NCBI RefSeq assembly: GCF_000150275.1
Contig: NW_002060966.1
Location: 529,922 to 593,921 of the forward strand
From: Trichoplax adhaerens
Taxonomy: Eukaryota > Placozoa > Uniplacotomia > Trichoplacea > Trichoplacidae
Length of the DNA: 64,000 nucleotides
Direction: 5' to 3'
Part shown: positions 37,251 through 50,599 of the stretch, piece by piece
Position numbering within the stretch: position 1 is the first letter of the stretch
Layout of the letters: every line of letters begins with the position of its first letter
Made by a program: the position numbers and the translations under genes
The notes under the pieces: model-generated
The model's input: only the letters and a program-made list of their open reading frames with translations
Told to the model about the DNA's origin: nothing
Databases searched by the model: none

Positions 37251-39609
37251 TCAGTTTTTGACTGCTTGACTGCTATACTACAAATAATATAGAATAATTA
37301 TCAAACTGAATACTGATTATAAAGCAATTTTATCAAATCAATACCGAAAAAGTTCTGATAGCAAATGAGCTCATTAGAGGTATAAGATGAGAGTTTTTTT
37401 AACTATTAATAAAATCGTTGATATTAGTTATTAGTATAAGGCAAAATTAGCAATTTCATTCAGTACCGTAACATACTTTACTTCATCATTGAAGCAATCG
37501 ATTAATTAATTCCTGTATAGAATTTTTGCTATCTGGACTGATAACAAATGAAGTCAACGCCAACCTTTGATCTGGTAAGAATTTTTTAACTTAATTGCAC
37601 CATCAGCAAAACAGCCTTTCAGTTTATAATCTATGAGTTTATCACCCTTTAGATCAGTAACTTAAAATTTGAGTCATTCAAATTAAAAATGAGGAAATTT
37701 CTAGCGTGAAATAATTAGGTCAAAACCGTGATTAACCGAAAAAGGATCATGTTAAGAATCACACTAGTCCTTCATACAAATAAGGCATTTCATATAGCTG
37801 CAGTAATTAATTAGTTGAAATCGCTACAATCCCCATCAAAGCATGTCTACAAGCTGTCATAAGGGTATTAATTTGATATAAATAAAAATATTGACTCTAT
37901 AATCAACAAGTTATTCTTGCATTTTCATACAGAAGTGACGTTAAGTCGTGTTAAGGCTAATACTAATATGTGGGAGAGTCTTATAAATTAACTGTGTGAG
38001 ATTATGGTTTTGCTCATCTTTAGCGACTGACCAAAATCGGCCGTTGAAATCTAGTTTAAGGTTTCGTATCCAGGTTAATACAGTCTATTAACATTTAGGG
38101 ATAGGACAAAACTCCCATCGTGAGGACCGGCTAGTAGTATAGCACAGAACGCTATTTGGTTCCCTATCAGGATTGTGGGCAGTAATATATGTATATAATA
38201 TATGCGTAAGATAGTAAATATATAATAGATTATCATATTGTCACGGTACGAACCACCATGCAGAATAAATGACTAAATTTAGTGTTAAACATTTATATAT
38301 GGAGATAATTAATAATGACCTACAGTAAGAACTATGGTAGTTATTATTTTGTTACAATAAATTATACTGTATTGTAGCAAAATTTGTCATAAGGTAACTA
38401 ATATTAATTGATTATAGTGCTATGTCTTGTAACGCTTGTGATGAATATGCTGAAGATATTAAATTATATATGATACGATAATACTACATTACAAAGTCAA
38501 TTTGTTTTTTATTTTTAGTATGTTTTATATACATTTGAATAGTTAATTAATTCTAATTATTTTAACGCCCATTATAATTATTAACAGTTAAATTAATTGA
38601 TCTATTATGAGCGTAAGAAATACAAAAATATGTATCTAGAAATGACGAGATCATTACACCCAGGGTCGGAAAATTATAACAAGTGGCATTAATAGATTTT
38701 AACTTTCTCTAAGTTTTAATTTTGAAAGCTCGTTACTATCATAACTATTAGATAAAGTAAGTAATGACTGATTGATTTGTTCCAACTCTTGAACTTTGTC
38801 TATTACTGTAATTATGATTGTTTCATTCCTACTGGAAGACATAAGCCATTTTGTTTCTCTGAATTTACACCTACGATGTAAACTCATCTTTTTCACGTCC
38901 CATACCATGTTACCAATTTAGGAATGATCAGAGTTAGGGTTACTGTAATACTTCATTCACTCGTTTTCCTCTACAGTCCTTACTGTTCCTTATATCTTTT
39001 CACTTCTCTAGTTTGCGTTTCTTCCCAAATTTTATTCTAAATTATTGATAAATTCGCTTTAGAACTTTATTGACGATCTGACTGCGATGAAAGGGTTTAA
39101 GCCGTTCCTAAATAGATAAAGTGCGCTCACTATTTCAGGATTATGACGGTTATAATATGATTATTTATGCCTTTATTCTACTTTTTTTAAAAGACATACT
39201 TGGAGAAAGTTTTACGAAAGAATTATGTTGCCAACACGTCAATAAATCCAAAAGTAAATCACTTTTAAAGTTTTTTTCAGTTCATACTAACTGATTACGC
39301 CAATTATGTCAATTTTAAGACTAGAACTGATTAAAATTGATATAAACCTCAATATAGCAGCTTATTAAGTTAGACTTTATGCATTTATATATAAAAATTG
39401 AAGTAATATTTATAAAATAGTATACCAGTAGAATCATGCTTGCCATGTTAATGGAAATTATAGCTGGCATACCTAACGTGAAAAGTAACAAATTTACAAT
39501 GTTCTAATGGGCAGGCAATGCAGCTTTCGTAATCCATTTACAAACGCTTTCTAAATGACCTTACCAACAGTCTTTGATTTAGGTTAAAATATAGTCCAGA
39601 AGCCTGACC
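37251..39609. other. upstream intergenic region of receptor gene 4
   Basis: No gene recognised on either strand. The minus-strand open frame at 38699-38908 (69 codons) has no recognisable motif. A TATATATAAAAA run lies near 39387, about 220 bp before the start codon, too weak to call a promoter. Confidence 0.4.
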
Positions 39610-42600
39610 ATGCAATCTACACTGCTACTGCTATTGCTTTCAGTTCTTTTAACTAACGTTAATGGTAAGAAAATTCATTGACTATGCATTAGTTTACAGT
39701 ATGGAACAATTTTTTGTACATAGAAAATGCACTAATTGAAAATTTGAATTTTATATTTTAATAGCCGGATGCAATGTTAGTTTTTATGGTCCCAGTAGCA
39801 TAGCAGAAAGTCCTCATTATCCTGACATGTATGATGTCGGAAATTGTTATTACTTCATTAAAGTCCCGTTAGGAAAAGCTTTAGCTCTGTTCTGGCTCCA
39901 TTTCAATGTTGGAACTTCCAAAGAAGATAATCAATGTCGGGGAGATTCGGTTACAGTCTACGACGGTACCATGTTCTCACCTCTGCGCCGATGGACATTC
40001 TGTGGCAACGAAGAAGTAAGAAATCTAACATCGACATCGAACATGATGACTCTATGGTTTAAAAGCAATTCGACTCAGCAATATGATGGTTTTCAAGTGC
40101 AATATGATTCATGTAAGGATAGAAAAACAGTGATTACATGATGATAGCGTCTTGATCTACATGATCTATCGGATGATATAGTTAGCATGAAAGAGTGATT
40201 TGCATTAAACTAATTCTTGACGAAAAGATTATTTTTCCGAAACTTTCATTATCCTTTTGAATACGATTTCAGAATTTAGATGCTATAGATATAAATTACT
40301 TTCGCGGAAAAGGTTATCTACCCAATCAGAACAGCAATGAAAGATCGATACTACAACCTTTCGATGAATAGCTTAAGTAGATTATAAACAAGAATACAGA
40401 CGATTTACTGCAAATAGCTATAGAAATGATCTTCTGTTCCAAAATTGATAATACAACTTTAAAATAGTAAGATCAAAACGGTTTATAAACAAGTAGCTTC
40501 ACAGTTGCTACTGGTAGTTTCTTTGAATGGATGGATTTCGTTAATGCAATATCCGAAACTCTGGCAAAATTAATGAGCCACTAATACGAATCAGTTTAAT
40601 GTAGTTATTTTTGGAAATTAAATTTATTTAATGCATTATCATGATCAACCGGAGTCCTCCAACATTCACCTATTAATTTACTATTGAAGTAACAGCCGTC
40701 AATCTTGCAATTTATAAGGCAATATACACTTGATACTAGTATGAGAATAACTTGATAGAAAACGACTTTTATGCTACTAGACTCAAAAGCTGTAACATCA
40801 GATAGCACTAAACAGACCAATTATCATCAAAAGTAATTGATTGATATAATTTTACCTGTGCTTAATATTATTATCTGTTAGCATGCTATCAAATATCAGT
40901 TCAACTAATAAGCCTGACGTAGATCAGTGTTTAATTAAATCAATTGACCAGGGAAAAAAGCTGTTCGCTATTTGGCTAAAGAAAAGTTATGAAATTGTAA
41001 TAGGGTTATTCGGCTAATATCCTTGTACTTTTTAATTAAATATTGCAGTCGATGTTCCATGCGTAACTCAGACTTATCAAGGCAATCTTGGAATAATTAA
41101 GAGTCCCCATTTTCCCCAGCCTTTTCTAGTTCCATCCTGTAGCATTTACAGAATACAAGTTCCAGCTGGTCGCGTAATAAAATTAACCTGGAATAAATTT
41201 AGTATCAGCCCAAATGTTCCCGTTTCTTCGTGCTTGAATTACATCGAATTATATGATCAATGGCTAAAATCAGAAAATAAAATTTATAAATTTTGTTCTG
41301 GCGACAAGCTACCACCATCATTTACATCTAGTAGCAACACTGTCTACCTGACATTCACAGCGTCTACGATCAGCTCGCTAAATTCAGGATTCGAAGGTGT
41401 CTATCGCTCAAGTAAGTATTTGCATCATCAAGAAAATAGATATACATTCAGATTTTCTGTTTATCTATTACTATGTAGACTATAAGCATGAAATCTGTTT
41501 CATTTCTATGCATATGTCAAAATTAACAGATATAAGCACTCAGCAGCATTAATAAGTAAACTCATGACTTTATGAATGACACTGTAAAGTGATGGAGTTG
41601 AACTTTAAACTTTTAGTGATGAATTAAATCAGCACATATAGATTGCACATTAACTCAAAAAGACTATTTTTAACACTAATCATTCTTTCTCCAACTTTAT
41701 TCTAGTTACTCGAGATGTGTGCAATATTAAGAGTGAAACTCCAACTGGAGCTATTACCGTTCCTAATAATCCATCGTATCTTCACCTAGACCTCGACTGC
41801 TTTGTAACCATCAATATTATTGATATTGACTATATTATCCTTAGATGGGTAGAATTTGGTCCCCAACTATTTGACAATCCTTCTTTATGCAAAAATTATA
41901 TTGCTATTTATAATGGTCTAATCAATTCCACTGATTTGATTATGTCATTGAAAATGTGTCAAGAAGGAAACGCTACTACGTTGCCAGTAAAATCAAAGAA
42001 TTTGATCAATGTACGCTATCGTGTTTGGGATTATAATCACTTTAAGAACTTTCGATTCTTTTATATAGGGGGTAAGAAGCAAATAATATGAGAGTATAGT
42101 GAAAGATCATTCAACTTTTACTTGCCGATACTTTATTCATATTGGCATCGTAATATTGCACTCGAGTGAACGAAAACTACGGTTTATTCTCGTGTTGTAT
42201 AACTTATTTTAGAATCTTCATCATAGCCTTGGCATCAATTAGTGACATCGCCAAGAAATTTTCTGATGCAATAGCTTTTGTTAGTCTCAGTTTCGTAATT
42301 TATCGAACTACTTAATTCTTAAATAGCAGCTACAATCTTAAGAAAATGACATACAGTAAATTTATAGATATCTCAGCCTTAGCAATATTGATGCTCTAAA
42401 GTAAAAAATGTTGACAAAACGTTAGTGAGTTGCGATATTGCATATGATCTTAACTTCACCCATGTTATTAAAAGATAGAGTAATGTTTTACCAAATTTAA
42501 CTGTAGTTAATTCGAATTAAGCATAGCTTTCTTTACCGTAGTGTGATACTGGTTTATCTTTGGCCACAATCTTCTATCATTAGGAATGAGAAATTTTTAG

Positions 42601-43589
42601 ATTTTAGAGTAGTTATAGCGTACCTCGCAGTTCATTTATTACGTCTTTGCAGCCACCGTCTCGGCTCAATTATAAACTAGGGATCGATAATTCTCTGTAA
42701 TATTACATTTAGTAAACTTTATGATACAATAATGCTCTGAACTAGTTCAATACAAGGGTTATAGATAAATATCTGTATATGTTGTAATTATGAAAATTTT
42801 CTTTGAGTCAGGCATAGTATCGTAGTAAATACATTCATGATAATAAAGCATAAGCATAACCTCGCCAATTTTTAATTTAAAGTCTCTTCCCAACAACTAC
42901 AAAAGAAAATTAAATTTTCCAATGCCAGCTGTGAAGATATTGAATGGTATTATGAAGCGCCTTTTGGAAATGTAGTTGTTGAATCAACATTATCTTGTAA
43001 AGGTAAAAGATATCGTATTATTAATATCTATTCTAAGGCAATTCCTGCCATCAATTGACTACAATCTTGCTCTAGACATCTTAAATTATAAATTAAGCAA
43101 AAAATTGTCGATCATATCCCATTTCTTCATAATAAGAATATATTTACATTCATTTACTGTATACCTTATCTATATTTCAATTAGAAATAGTAAATTTGAT
43201 TTACTTACTTGCAAACGATAAAGTATAATGCATGGCTGTACACTCTAGGAATATTCGTTTCTATCCAAATATACTTACAGTAACTAAATAATAAATATTA
43301 ATTTGACATAATTACTTTATCGAAGAGCAACGATTTATAATTTTTATAGCTTGGTTTGTAGGTGATTATATGCCATTTATTAGTAGCTTTGATCTACGAA
43401 TATGATTGCTTACCTCACGTGTCTTTCCTGTCTCCTTTTCATACAGAACCTGCTTCTAAGCTAGCCACTTGGGTCATGATTGTTATTTTTTGCGGGGTAG
43501 GCTTAGCTTCGACTGTGCTTATTATTGTTTCTGGATGTTTGCTGGCCCGTTATTTGCAAAGAAGTAGACAACGTTACCAAAACTTGTAA
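39610..43589 (+). CDS. CUB receptor 4: signal peptide, 3 CUB, WY module, TM
   Basis: Exons 39610-39664, 39765-40112, 41049-41411, 41706-42071, 42883-43002 and 43447-43589 give 464 residues, all introns phase 1. The signal peptide is leucine-rich (residues 1-18). CUB 1 (about 21-134) has FNVG, C-RGD-SVTVYDG and LTSTSNMMTLWF. CUB 2 (about 139-255) has PPSFTSSSNTVYLTF. CUB 3 (about 260-377) has WVEFGPQLF and YIAIYNG. The module has N391-A-S-C394, EWY, EAPFGN (E-A where the others have N-T) and Cys416. The transmembrane helix (about 425-451) is followed by RYLQRSRQ and a tail ending YQNL. Domain order, length and exon phases equal those of receptor 3. An AATAAA lies at 44255-44260. Confidence 0.88.
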
Positions 43590-45230
43590 CATGTAGCATA
43601 TCTTGGTATCGAATTACAAAGTAAATCAGATGTCGTAATCTATAAACCAGAAATTTTAAAGTATAACACGATTGTAGCTTTTTTAAATACAAATATTGCA
43701 AGAAATATACTCTTATGGATTCATATTTTCTTTTCCTCTGTTGTAAATGTTATATTACTAGTATTACAAAATTATATAATTTTTTTCGTATTGCAACTGT
43801 ATCACTTTGTTACAGTGTTAAATACTGTATTACAGTACAAATATCTATGTTAGGATAATTCTATTAGACTATCCTTATTTAGTTAACTTCTAATTTGGAT
43901 ATACTGTGTTTTAATATAGCACTGACTTTTTATCACAGTGATACTTATACACATACTGAAATTAATAGTTATAATAGGGAATGCAAATCATCTACTTACA
44001 GTTCCAATCATTGTGATTGTAATTTACTTATGGTAGATTGTAAATTATCATGGAAATGTTCCGTGATAGGACATATCGTAATCTGACTATTCTGTATTAG
44101 TCATTACATGTCTATATTCGTAAATACCGTTGTCTGCATTAAGGGAGCAGTAGCTAAACTTAATGTCTAATTCAGTAAATGATTCCGAGGTTAATTGTAT
44201 TAACTATGACTCATGAACTATTGAGGAATAGTATATAAATGCAGTATATCGTGAAATAAAGAGAATTCTCCAACTTAGTGTTTAACGTAAAATACGAGGC
44301 GTTTAAGTCTTTGTGTAGTCTGCTAGTAGAGCAAAAGTGTTTGTGATAGTGCAGATATCGTTCCTTGATACGTGGTTCAAGGAATTGACTTATTGATCGT
44401 ATATTGAGTTATCTTGTTGCAAAGCTGTTTTGTGACACACTTGCATAAAAGATTACGGATATGCCATTTTATATATTTGCAATATAAAAGTGCAAATATC
44501 AAATGAAACTAAACACAACAACCATCATCATAGTTAAGCAGCGTCAATACCTAGTTGTCAGTGAATTTGATAGAAAAATCATAAGACGCACTAGAAGTAC
44601 TTTTATAATTCTTTCTTTTCCACTACATCTCAATTACCATGTTTTCAGGTCATAATACTTCAAAAGAGACATAGTATTCTCAGATATAGCTAACCTATTA
44701 TGACTTTACGTACGAGATAATAAAGCTTGCAAGAGCTGCTGCTATCAGTTTATCATTTTATTAGACATAGAAATACTGTATGCTTTAAAATTGATACCAA
44801 ATGTATTTTCTGTCAAAATGTAAATTATTTGCTTATTACCCTGGAAAATTGGATACTATGATTATAATGAAATTTTTGTAATCAATTTTCTTTTTTCTCT
44901 ATTGTTAATCCTTCAGTTGTAAAAATAATTAAGAGGTGATCTACATCAAACATTAAAAATTGCTCCCGTTATAGTTTTTGCAGCTCATGTTCAATGTATT
45001 ATATTAAGTATATTACATTTAGATTATTGCAACGATTTTCCGTTTAATCTACTGTCTACTCATTACCCCAATGGATATTCAAAGTATCGTAATCAGGTCC
45101 CTCTATATAAAGAATTATTGTCATAATTTTGATTTATACTATATGGCTCTCAATGTGTGCAATCCTCTATCGCTATTAAATTGTATTCTTCAATATCCAT
45201 TATTTTGTTGGTTAATACTTACTCTATATA
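43590..45230. other. 3' flank of receptor gene 4, intergenic
   Basis: Likely 3' UTR up to the AATAAA at 44255-44260. No other gene recognised. Confidence 0.4.
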
Positions 45231-45560
45231 AATGATCTACTTGCATACTCAAATCTATTGGTTACTCAATTTCGATCATGCAAGTATTGGCCACATGAAT
45301 TTCATGGTGGGTAGTAAACTTTGAAGTACATAAAATTTCTGATGCTCTATCTTGTACAATTTTAGTAGCAGTTTTAATATGATAACAGCCTCTAAAAATG
45401 ATCTACTTGTATACTCATATCTATTGGTTACTCAATTTCGATCATGCAAGTATTGGCCACATGAATTTCATGGTGAGTAGTAGACCTTGGAGTACATGAA
45501 ATTTCTGACGCTCTATCTCGTACAACTTTAGTAGTAGTTTTAATAGGATAACAGCCACCT
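45231..45560. repeat. 165-bp recent tandem duplication
   Basis: Two head-to-tail copies (about 45231-45394 and 45397-45560) run nearly identical through ATCTATTGGTTACTCAATTT, GATCATGCAAGTATTGGCC and ATGAATTTCATGGTG. The close identity makes this one of the youngest duplications in the window. Confidence 0.85.
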
Positions 45561-45639
45561 AGGCTATTTGCTATCTTCGGATATCCGCTCTAATATAGAA
45601 AGATTACGCAGTTAAGTAGCGTTGATAAAGTATCTGTTG

Positions 45640-46115
45640 CAGCGCAATCAATCATCATCTCTTTGTTTACAGCTACTTTAAGAGCTTGACACTGTTGTTC
45701 TATAGTAAAGAAACTGATATCAAGTCATTTAAAGCTTAGAGATCCCCTTGAAAGACATTTAAAATTCATCAAATAATACTTGCACTAGATTAAAGCCATC
45801 AATTGTGTGTTTCTGCAATTCTGCAGTATCTGTTGCAGCGCAATCCATCAACCTTCCCATGTTTACATCAACTTTAAGAGCTTGATACTGTTGTTCTATA
45901 GTAAAGAAACCAATATCAAGTCTTATAGAGCTTAGTTCCCCTCAAAAGACATTTAAAATTCATCGAATACCAGTTGTACTAGACTAAAGCCATGAATAGG
46001 GCATTCCTGCAATTCTGCAGTAGCGCAATCCATCAACCTCCCATGTCTACATCCGCTTTAAGAGCTTGATACCGTTGTTCTATAGTATAGAAACCAATAT
46101 CAAGTCATATAAAGC
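45640..46115. repeat. 230-bp tandem repeat family, first array
   Basis: About three units with TTTAAGAGCTTGATACTGTT, GTTCTATAGTAAAGAAACC, AATATCAAGTC, GCTTAGAGATCCCCTT and ATCTGTTGCAGCGCAATCC. The same family forms the larger array at 53990-55310. The array breaks off at about 46130 into copy B of the 1.3-kb repeat. Confidence 0.8.
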
Positions 46116-46131
46116 TTAGAGATCCCCTTAA

Positions 46132-46800
46132 GAAAAATAATTTTTCAGTGTCTGTCTTAGCTACTAAAATAAGACCGTGAAATAGCTTAATAACTGATAA
46201 AGCTATTAGATTTCAGTCTGGCAAATGATTTCTAAAATTTTAATGTATAGGTTACGGTTAATATACGCAAGTTTATTGAGTAGAATATCATGGACAAAAT
46301 CAACAGGTCGCTATGCGTCATCCTTGGTCTAATCACATGCAAAACATGTCTAACGGACTGTAATCTCTACCGTAACACTAAATTACTGCGATAAGTTAAT
46401 TCTTAATCTTGACAACAAATTAACTATCGTATCGAACTTAGTGATCACTGCCAAAATCTATAGGTATTTTATGAAAGAATCGTAGAAATTTTGAACTAAG
46501 CAAGGAGACAGCTTTACTTATATTTCTTAGCTAGTAAAATCTTATCCGGTTCCTTTACCATCAGTCATTCTACGCCAAACGATCCCTTAAATGATACAAT
46601 ACTTTGAAGAAAGTTTATAAAGGTTCATAAATATACCTTCTAGGCTGCAATTTAAGACAAAGATAGATAGTGTCCTCAAATATAACCTTTACAGTTTCTA
46701 TTGCAAAGGATTCTCACAGATGGCTACGTCAAATTTTACTGAAATACGTTCAAAATGGCGTCTTCTAACGCCTTTTTCATGCTCATTAAGGCATATATAT
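46132..46800. repeat. interspersed 1.3-kb repeat, copy B (3' half)
   Basis: Matches about 30880-31560 closely, including TATAGGTTACGGTTAATATA, the GGAGACAGCTT block and GATAGATAGTGTCCTCAAAT. The 5' half is missing. Confidence 0.75.
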
Positions 46801-46856
46801 ATATATGTCAACGGCAATTTGCGAAATCCGGCATTTTGCAAAATAACTGAAATCCT

Positions 46857-46880
46857 TTAGGCATTTTGCAAAATGCCTAA
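46857..46880. repeat. 24-nt perfect palindrome
   Basis: A gapless 24-base palindrome whose half is TTAGGCATTTTG. A related half-copy, GGCATTTTGCAAAATA, lies just upstream at about 46830-46845, after a TA microsatellite. Confidence 0.85.
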
Positions 46881-48039
46881 TCCCAATTCAACCATGTATT
46901 TCAAACGATCCTAAAATGGTAATAACAATAAGACATCTGTACATTTCTTGGATTTAATAGATAAATTTTAAAATGCGTATATATGCAGTGAACTCAGCTA
47001 ATCATAAGACGTGGTAATATTGTTGCAGTAGATAGAAACTACTTAAGTCAATTGCAAATGCTATCTGATAGTGGTATCCTTATCTTTAGTAGGTTATGCC
47101 ATATTTAAATAAATAAGCAAATAGTGATATCTAAGAAAAAAAGTATGCTTACCGCTAATAAGCTGCGACGATGATATATTCACGAATGGCCAGACTATAG
47201 TTATAAAATGTATTATAATGCTGCACTAGTATCAATCAAGTTCATGATCCAGAATTTATCACGAGATCATAGGCACTAATATTTACGCATTTAGTCCTCT
47301 GGTTTATAATGCATACTTCAGTTTCCCATTAGAATCTACTGTAGTTTAATCCTTTAATCTTTTCGACTTAAATTTCAGTAATTAATATATAGGCTAATTA
47401 GCTAATAGGTTTATAGTTAATTTTTGTACTTTTAGGGTAATATTAATTTTAGATAAATTGCCTAATACAATTTAGCAATACATTTTTAGAAACGATGACT
47501 ATAGACTGACTTAATTAACAATTTTAAAATATGTACTTCGGAAAAGGATCTGTCTTAACTAAGACTTGCAATAGTAGTTAAATATTGCAGCTTAGCTTTA
47601 CTTAAAACGTTAATTCAAATTTGCAGGAAGGGTTAATTTACTTCATGTGGGTTTAATAGCGGCCAAAAATAATGTAGTTATGAAAGTAAATGACCATTTC
47701 CACCCTAAATGATTATATGACATGCGCATAATGGCAAAATGTGCTATGTCATTTAAATTCAATTCTGCAAGGATAAAAAAGACGAAAACTTAAATTTAGA
47801 GCTAGGATTAAAATAAATAAAGACTAAACTATTGCATAGCAACCAGATATATAAGCTATATTTAATTAATTATATTGATATTTGCATACCAAAAGCTGAT
47901 ATTTTGTTTATCGGTGCTATGCAACTAATCTGGGTGAGGTTAATTCTATTTCTAGCCATCAATAGAAGAAATATAGCTATGGTCAGCATTAATCAGTTTG
48001 GTACTCTTTGTTTGCAAATTCAGAGGACTTTATTTCATC
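46881..48039. other. intergenic, includes a copied gene flank
   Basis: The part at 46905-47030 resembles the 3' flank of receptor gene 3 (35285-35380 and 35855-35890). The rest is AT-rich without recognised genes. Confidence 0.45.
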
Positions 48040-49220
48040 TGTTGATATATTAATTTATGCTTGCCACATTTGTCCGCTATAGCTCTCGTTGTTATTCTAT
48101 TCAATGTTGTTAACAAAGGTTTATACGTTAGATTAAGTAAAAAAGAAAAGTCATTTACTTTCTATTCAGAAGCTTTCTACGTCTAGCAGAAATAGCTAAC
48201 GAAACTTGTTATTCCAGTCGTCAGAAAATTTCGTGAAAGAAATACGATTTAGTAAGTTAAAATTCTTTTATTTGGTTGAAGGATTCCTTTTAGGTTATCA
48301 TGATACAACAGTCTATAGTAAAAGATAGGGTTCACGGCATCGATTGTATCTCGTACTTATTAACTCGAGCAATATCATCGTGCTTTGACGGTTAAATTTT
48401 AGCACTTTTAGGGAGATTAAAGGCTATCATTAAGTCATAATTGAAATAATATCTTTCAATATCTCCTTTAGTCACTAAAAATGAAGCCATAAAGTAGTAT
48501 ACAAGCTGGTGAAGCTATATTAGTAGAAGATAGAGCCCTTAGAATCGATTATGCCTGGTGCTTATTAACTCTAGTATCTGTAAGCATTAAACGTAAAATT
48601 TTCACATTCGTTTGGGTAAAATGGAGTTTATTTTGAAGTCGTGGCTGAAAGAATGTCTTCCAAAGATTCTTTTAGTCACTGAAAATTAAGACCCTGAAGT
48701 AGTTCACTTACTGGTAAAGCTATTTAATCCCAGTTTTGCAAATGATTATTAAATTTTAATGCATAGGTAGCTTACGGTTAACATATAAGAGTTTTGTTAA
48801 TAGAAGATAATGGATACAAATCATTCGTTTGCTATGCATTAGCCATGGATAAATCACTTACTAGGCACTTGTAAGAAACTGCAGTGGTTTCTATTAAAAA
48901 ATAAACCTATTGCATTGAATTGATTCTTAATTTCCATAAGGAATCAACTATTGTATCGATTTTAAAAATCGCTACCAATTTCAACAAGTAATTTATAAAG
49001 AAATCGCAGATTTAAATTACGTATAGGCTATACCATTCTTTAAGATAGGCATGATAGTATCTAGACATAGAACCTTGTACAGTTTCTATTGCAAAGGACT
49101 TCTTATAAATGCCTATGTCAAATTGTACAGAACAGCGTTTAAAATGATGAGTTCTAACGCCAATGCTCACTGACAGTATATACGCATATTCCTAAACATC
49201 TAATGCATTATAGCCCAGTA
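48040..49220. repeat. interspersed 1.3-kb repeat, copy C
   Basis: Diverged copy of 30240-31600 over nearly its full length. It begins with GCTTGCCACATT and ends near the CTAAACATCTAATGCATTATA block. It includes the doubled 215-bp inner unit. Confidence 0.65.
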
Positions 49221-50599
49221 AATGTGTAATGTCATATAACAGAACCATTTATCGATAATAATAATTGTGCAAACCGCAACAGAATAATTTGTATGTCAAC
49301 TTTGACTACTGATTTATATAACTGTTATGAAATGAATTTGAGGTTAAAGTGAATTTACCGTTTAGATAAACTTCTTGTAATCAATCGCTGCGAGATACCT
49401 TGGCGATCAGGTTCTACTTTTTAATAATCATCGATACTAACATTTTTATGGTAATCGTCATCGATTTTTAAATATGACATACTATAATGCGATCCTCTTA
49501 TATAACGACATGAAAGCGTTTAGATTGCTATATTTTTTTTTGGGGGGGGGCAATAAACTAAACGAAATCATACCAAAATTGAAATCAAGTAGAGTACTAG
49601 CGTTATATCAACAGTAATAATTATTCCAGTATTATTTTTAATTTACGATAATATAGTTACCACATCGTAAAGATTATTAAAATCTCTTAATAAATGTCGA
49701 GATAAAATTATTGTATAATAAATATCATGATAGCGACTAGATACAGTACTATGTTTAATGTAGATACTATTTTCGTTCACAACATCCAATAATAAATTTT
49801 ATTTCAGGAAGTAAATATCAAAATTTCATAAATAGGGAACCTTTAGTACCATGCTAGGATAACTTCTAGCAAAATATTAGAAATTTTCTTTTTCTCAATT
49901 CGGGTCCATATCTTTCCATTATGAGTTTCTACCATTTTATGATCCGTAGTTCGTTAAGTGATCAAAAGATAATGAAAATTATTTAACTAAGTAAAAATCA
50001 GCTAATATTGTTTATTTGAGCATAACGTTTAGATTTGAAAGGCGCTGAAGCATACGTTTATGCTTACTTGCATGGGCATCGTAGAAATTACATAAAGGGA
50101 TTAATAAATGTGTATAATATTAACTAAATTTTTATCAAATTTAGCCTTAGAGGGCCATCTTCAAAATTAAGACTGTCATTCGACTTTGGCTAGTCTGCTA
50201 ATATTCTTCGAGGGGTGCAGCACAATTATTAAATAGAACAAGGATTGTTTAGCAATTTTATCAAATTAATTACGGTACGATATATCATACTCATTGCACA
50301 AGGAATTTATTCGTCCATGGAATGTTATCGGCAGTGATCACATTTTGATTAATTAATCTGAATTTGATCGGTTGTTTCCCAAAAATTCAAGAATAAAGTA
50401 CAGTTGATAAAAACCACGACACGGAAGTATATCTTACCAGCTATTGTTTATTTAGCAATTGTTTAGTCAGCGTTATTCAACTTGCCATAGAAATAAGACA
50501 TAATACTTTTTAATTGATACATATGCTCAATGATGACGATATATTTATTTCTGTGACATTAATCGAATTTTTGACGGTCGCGTATTCAGGCTAATCAAC
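49221..50599. other. upstream intergenic region of receptor gene 5
   Basis: Holds an unusual T9-G9 run at 49533-49550 and a copy of the 36.8-kb repeat at about 50040-50170. No gene recognised. Confidence 0.4.
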
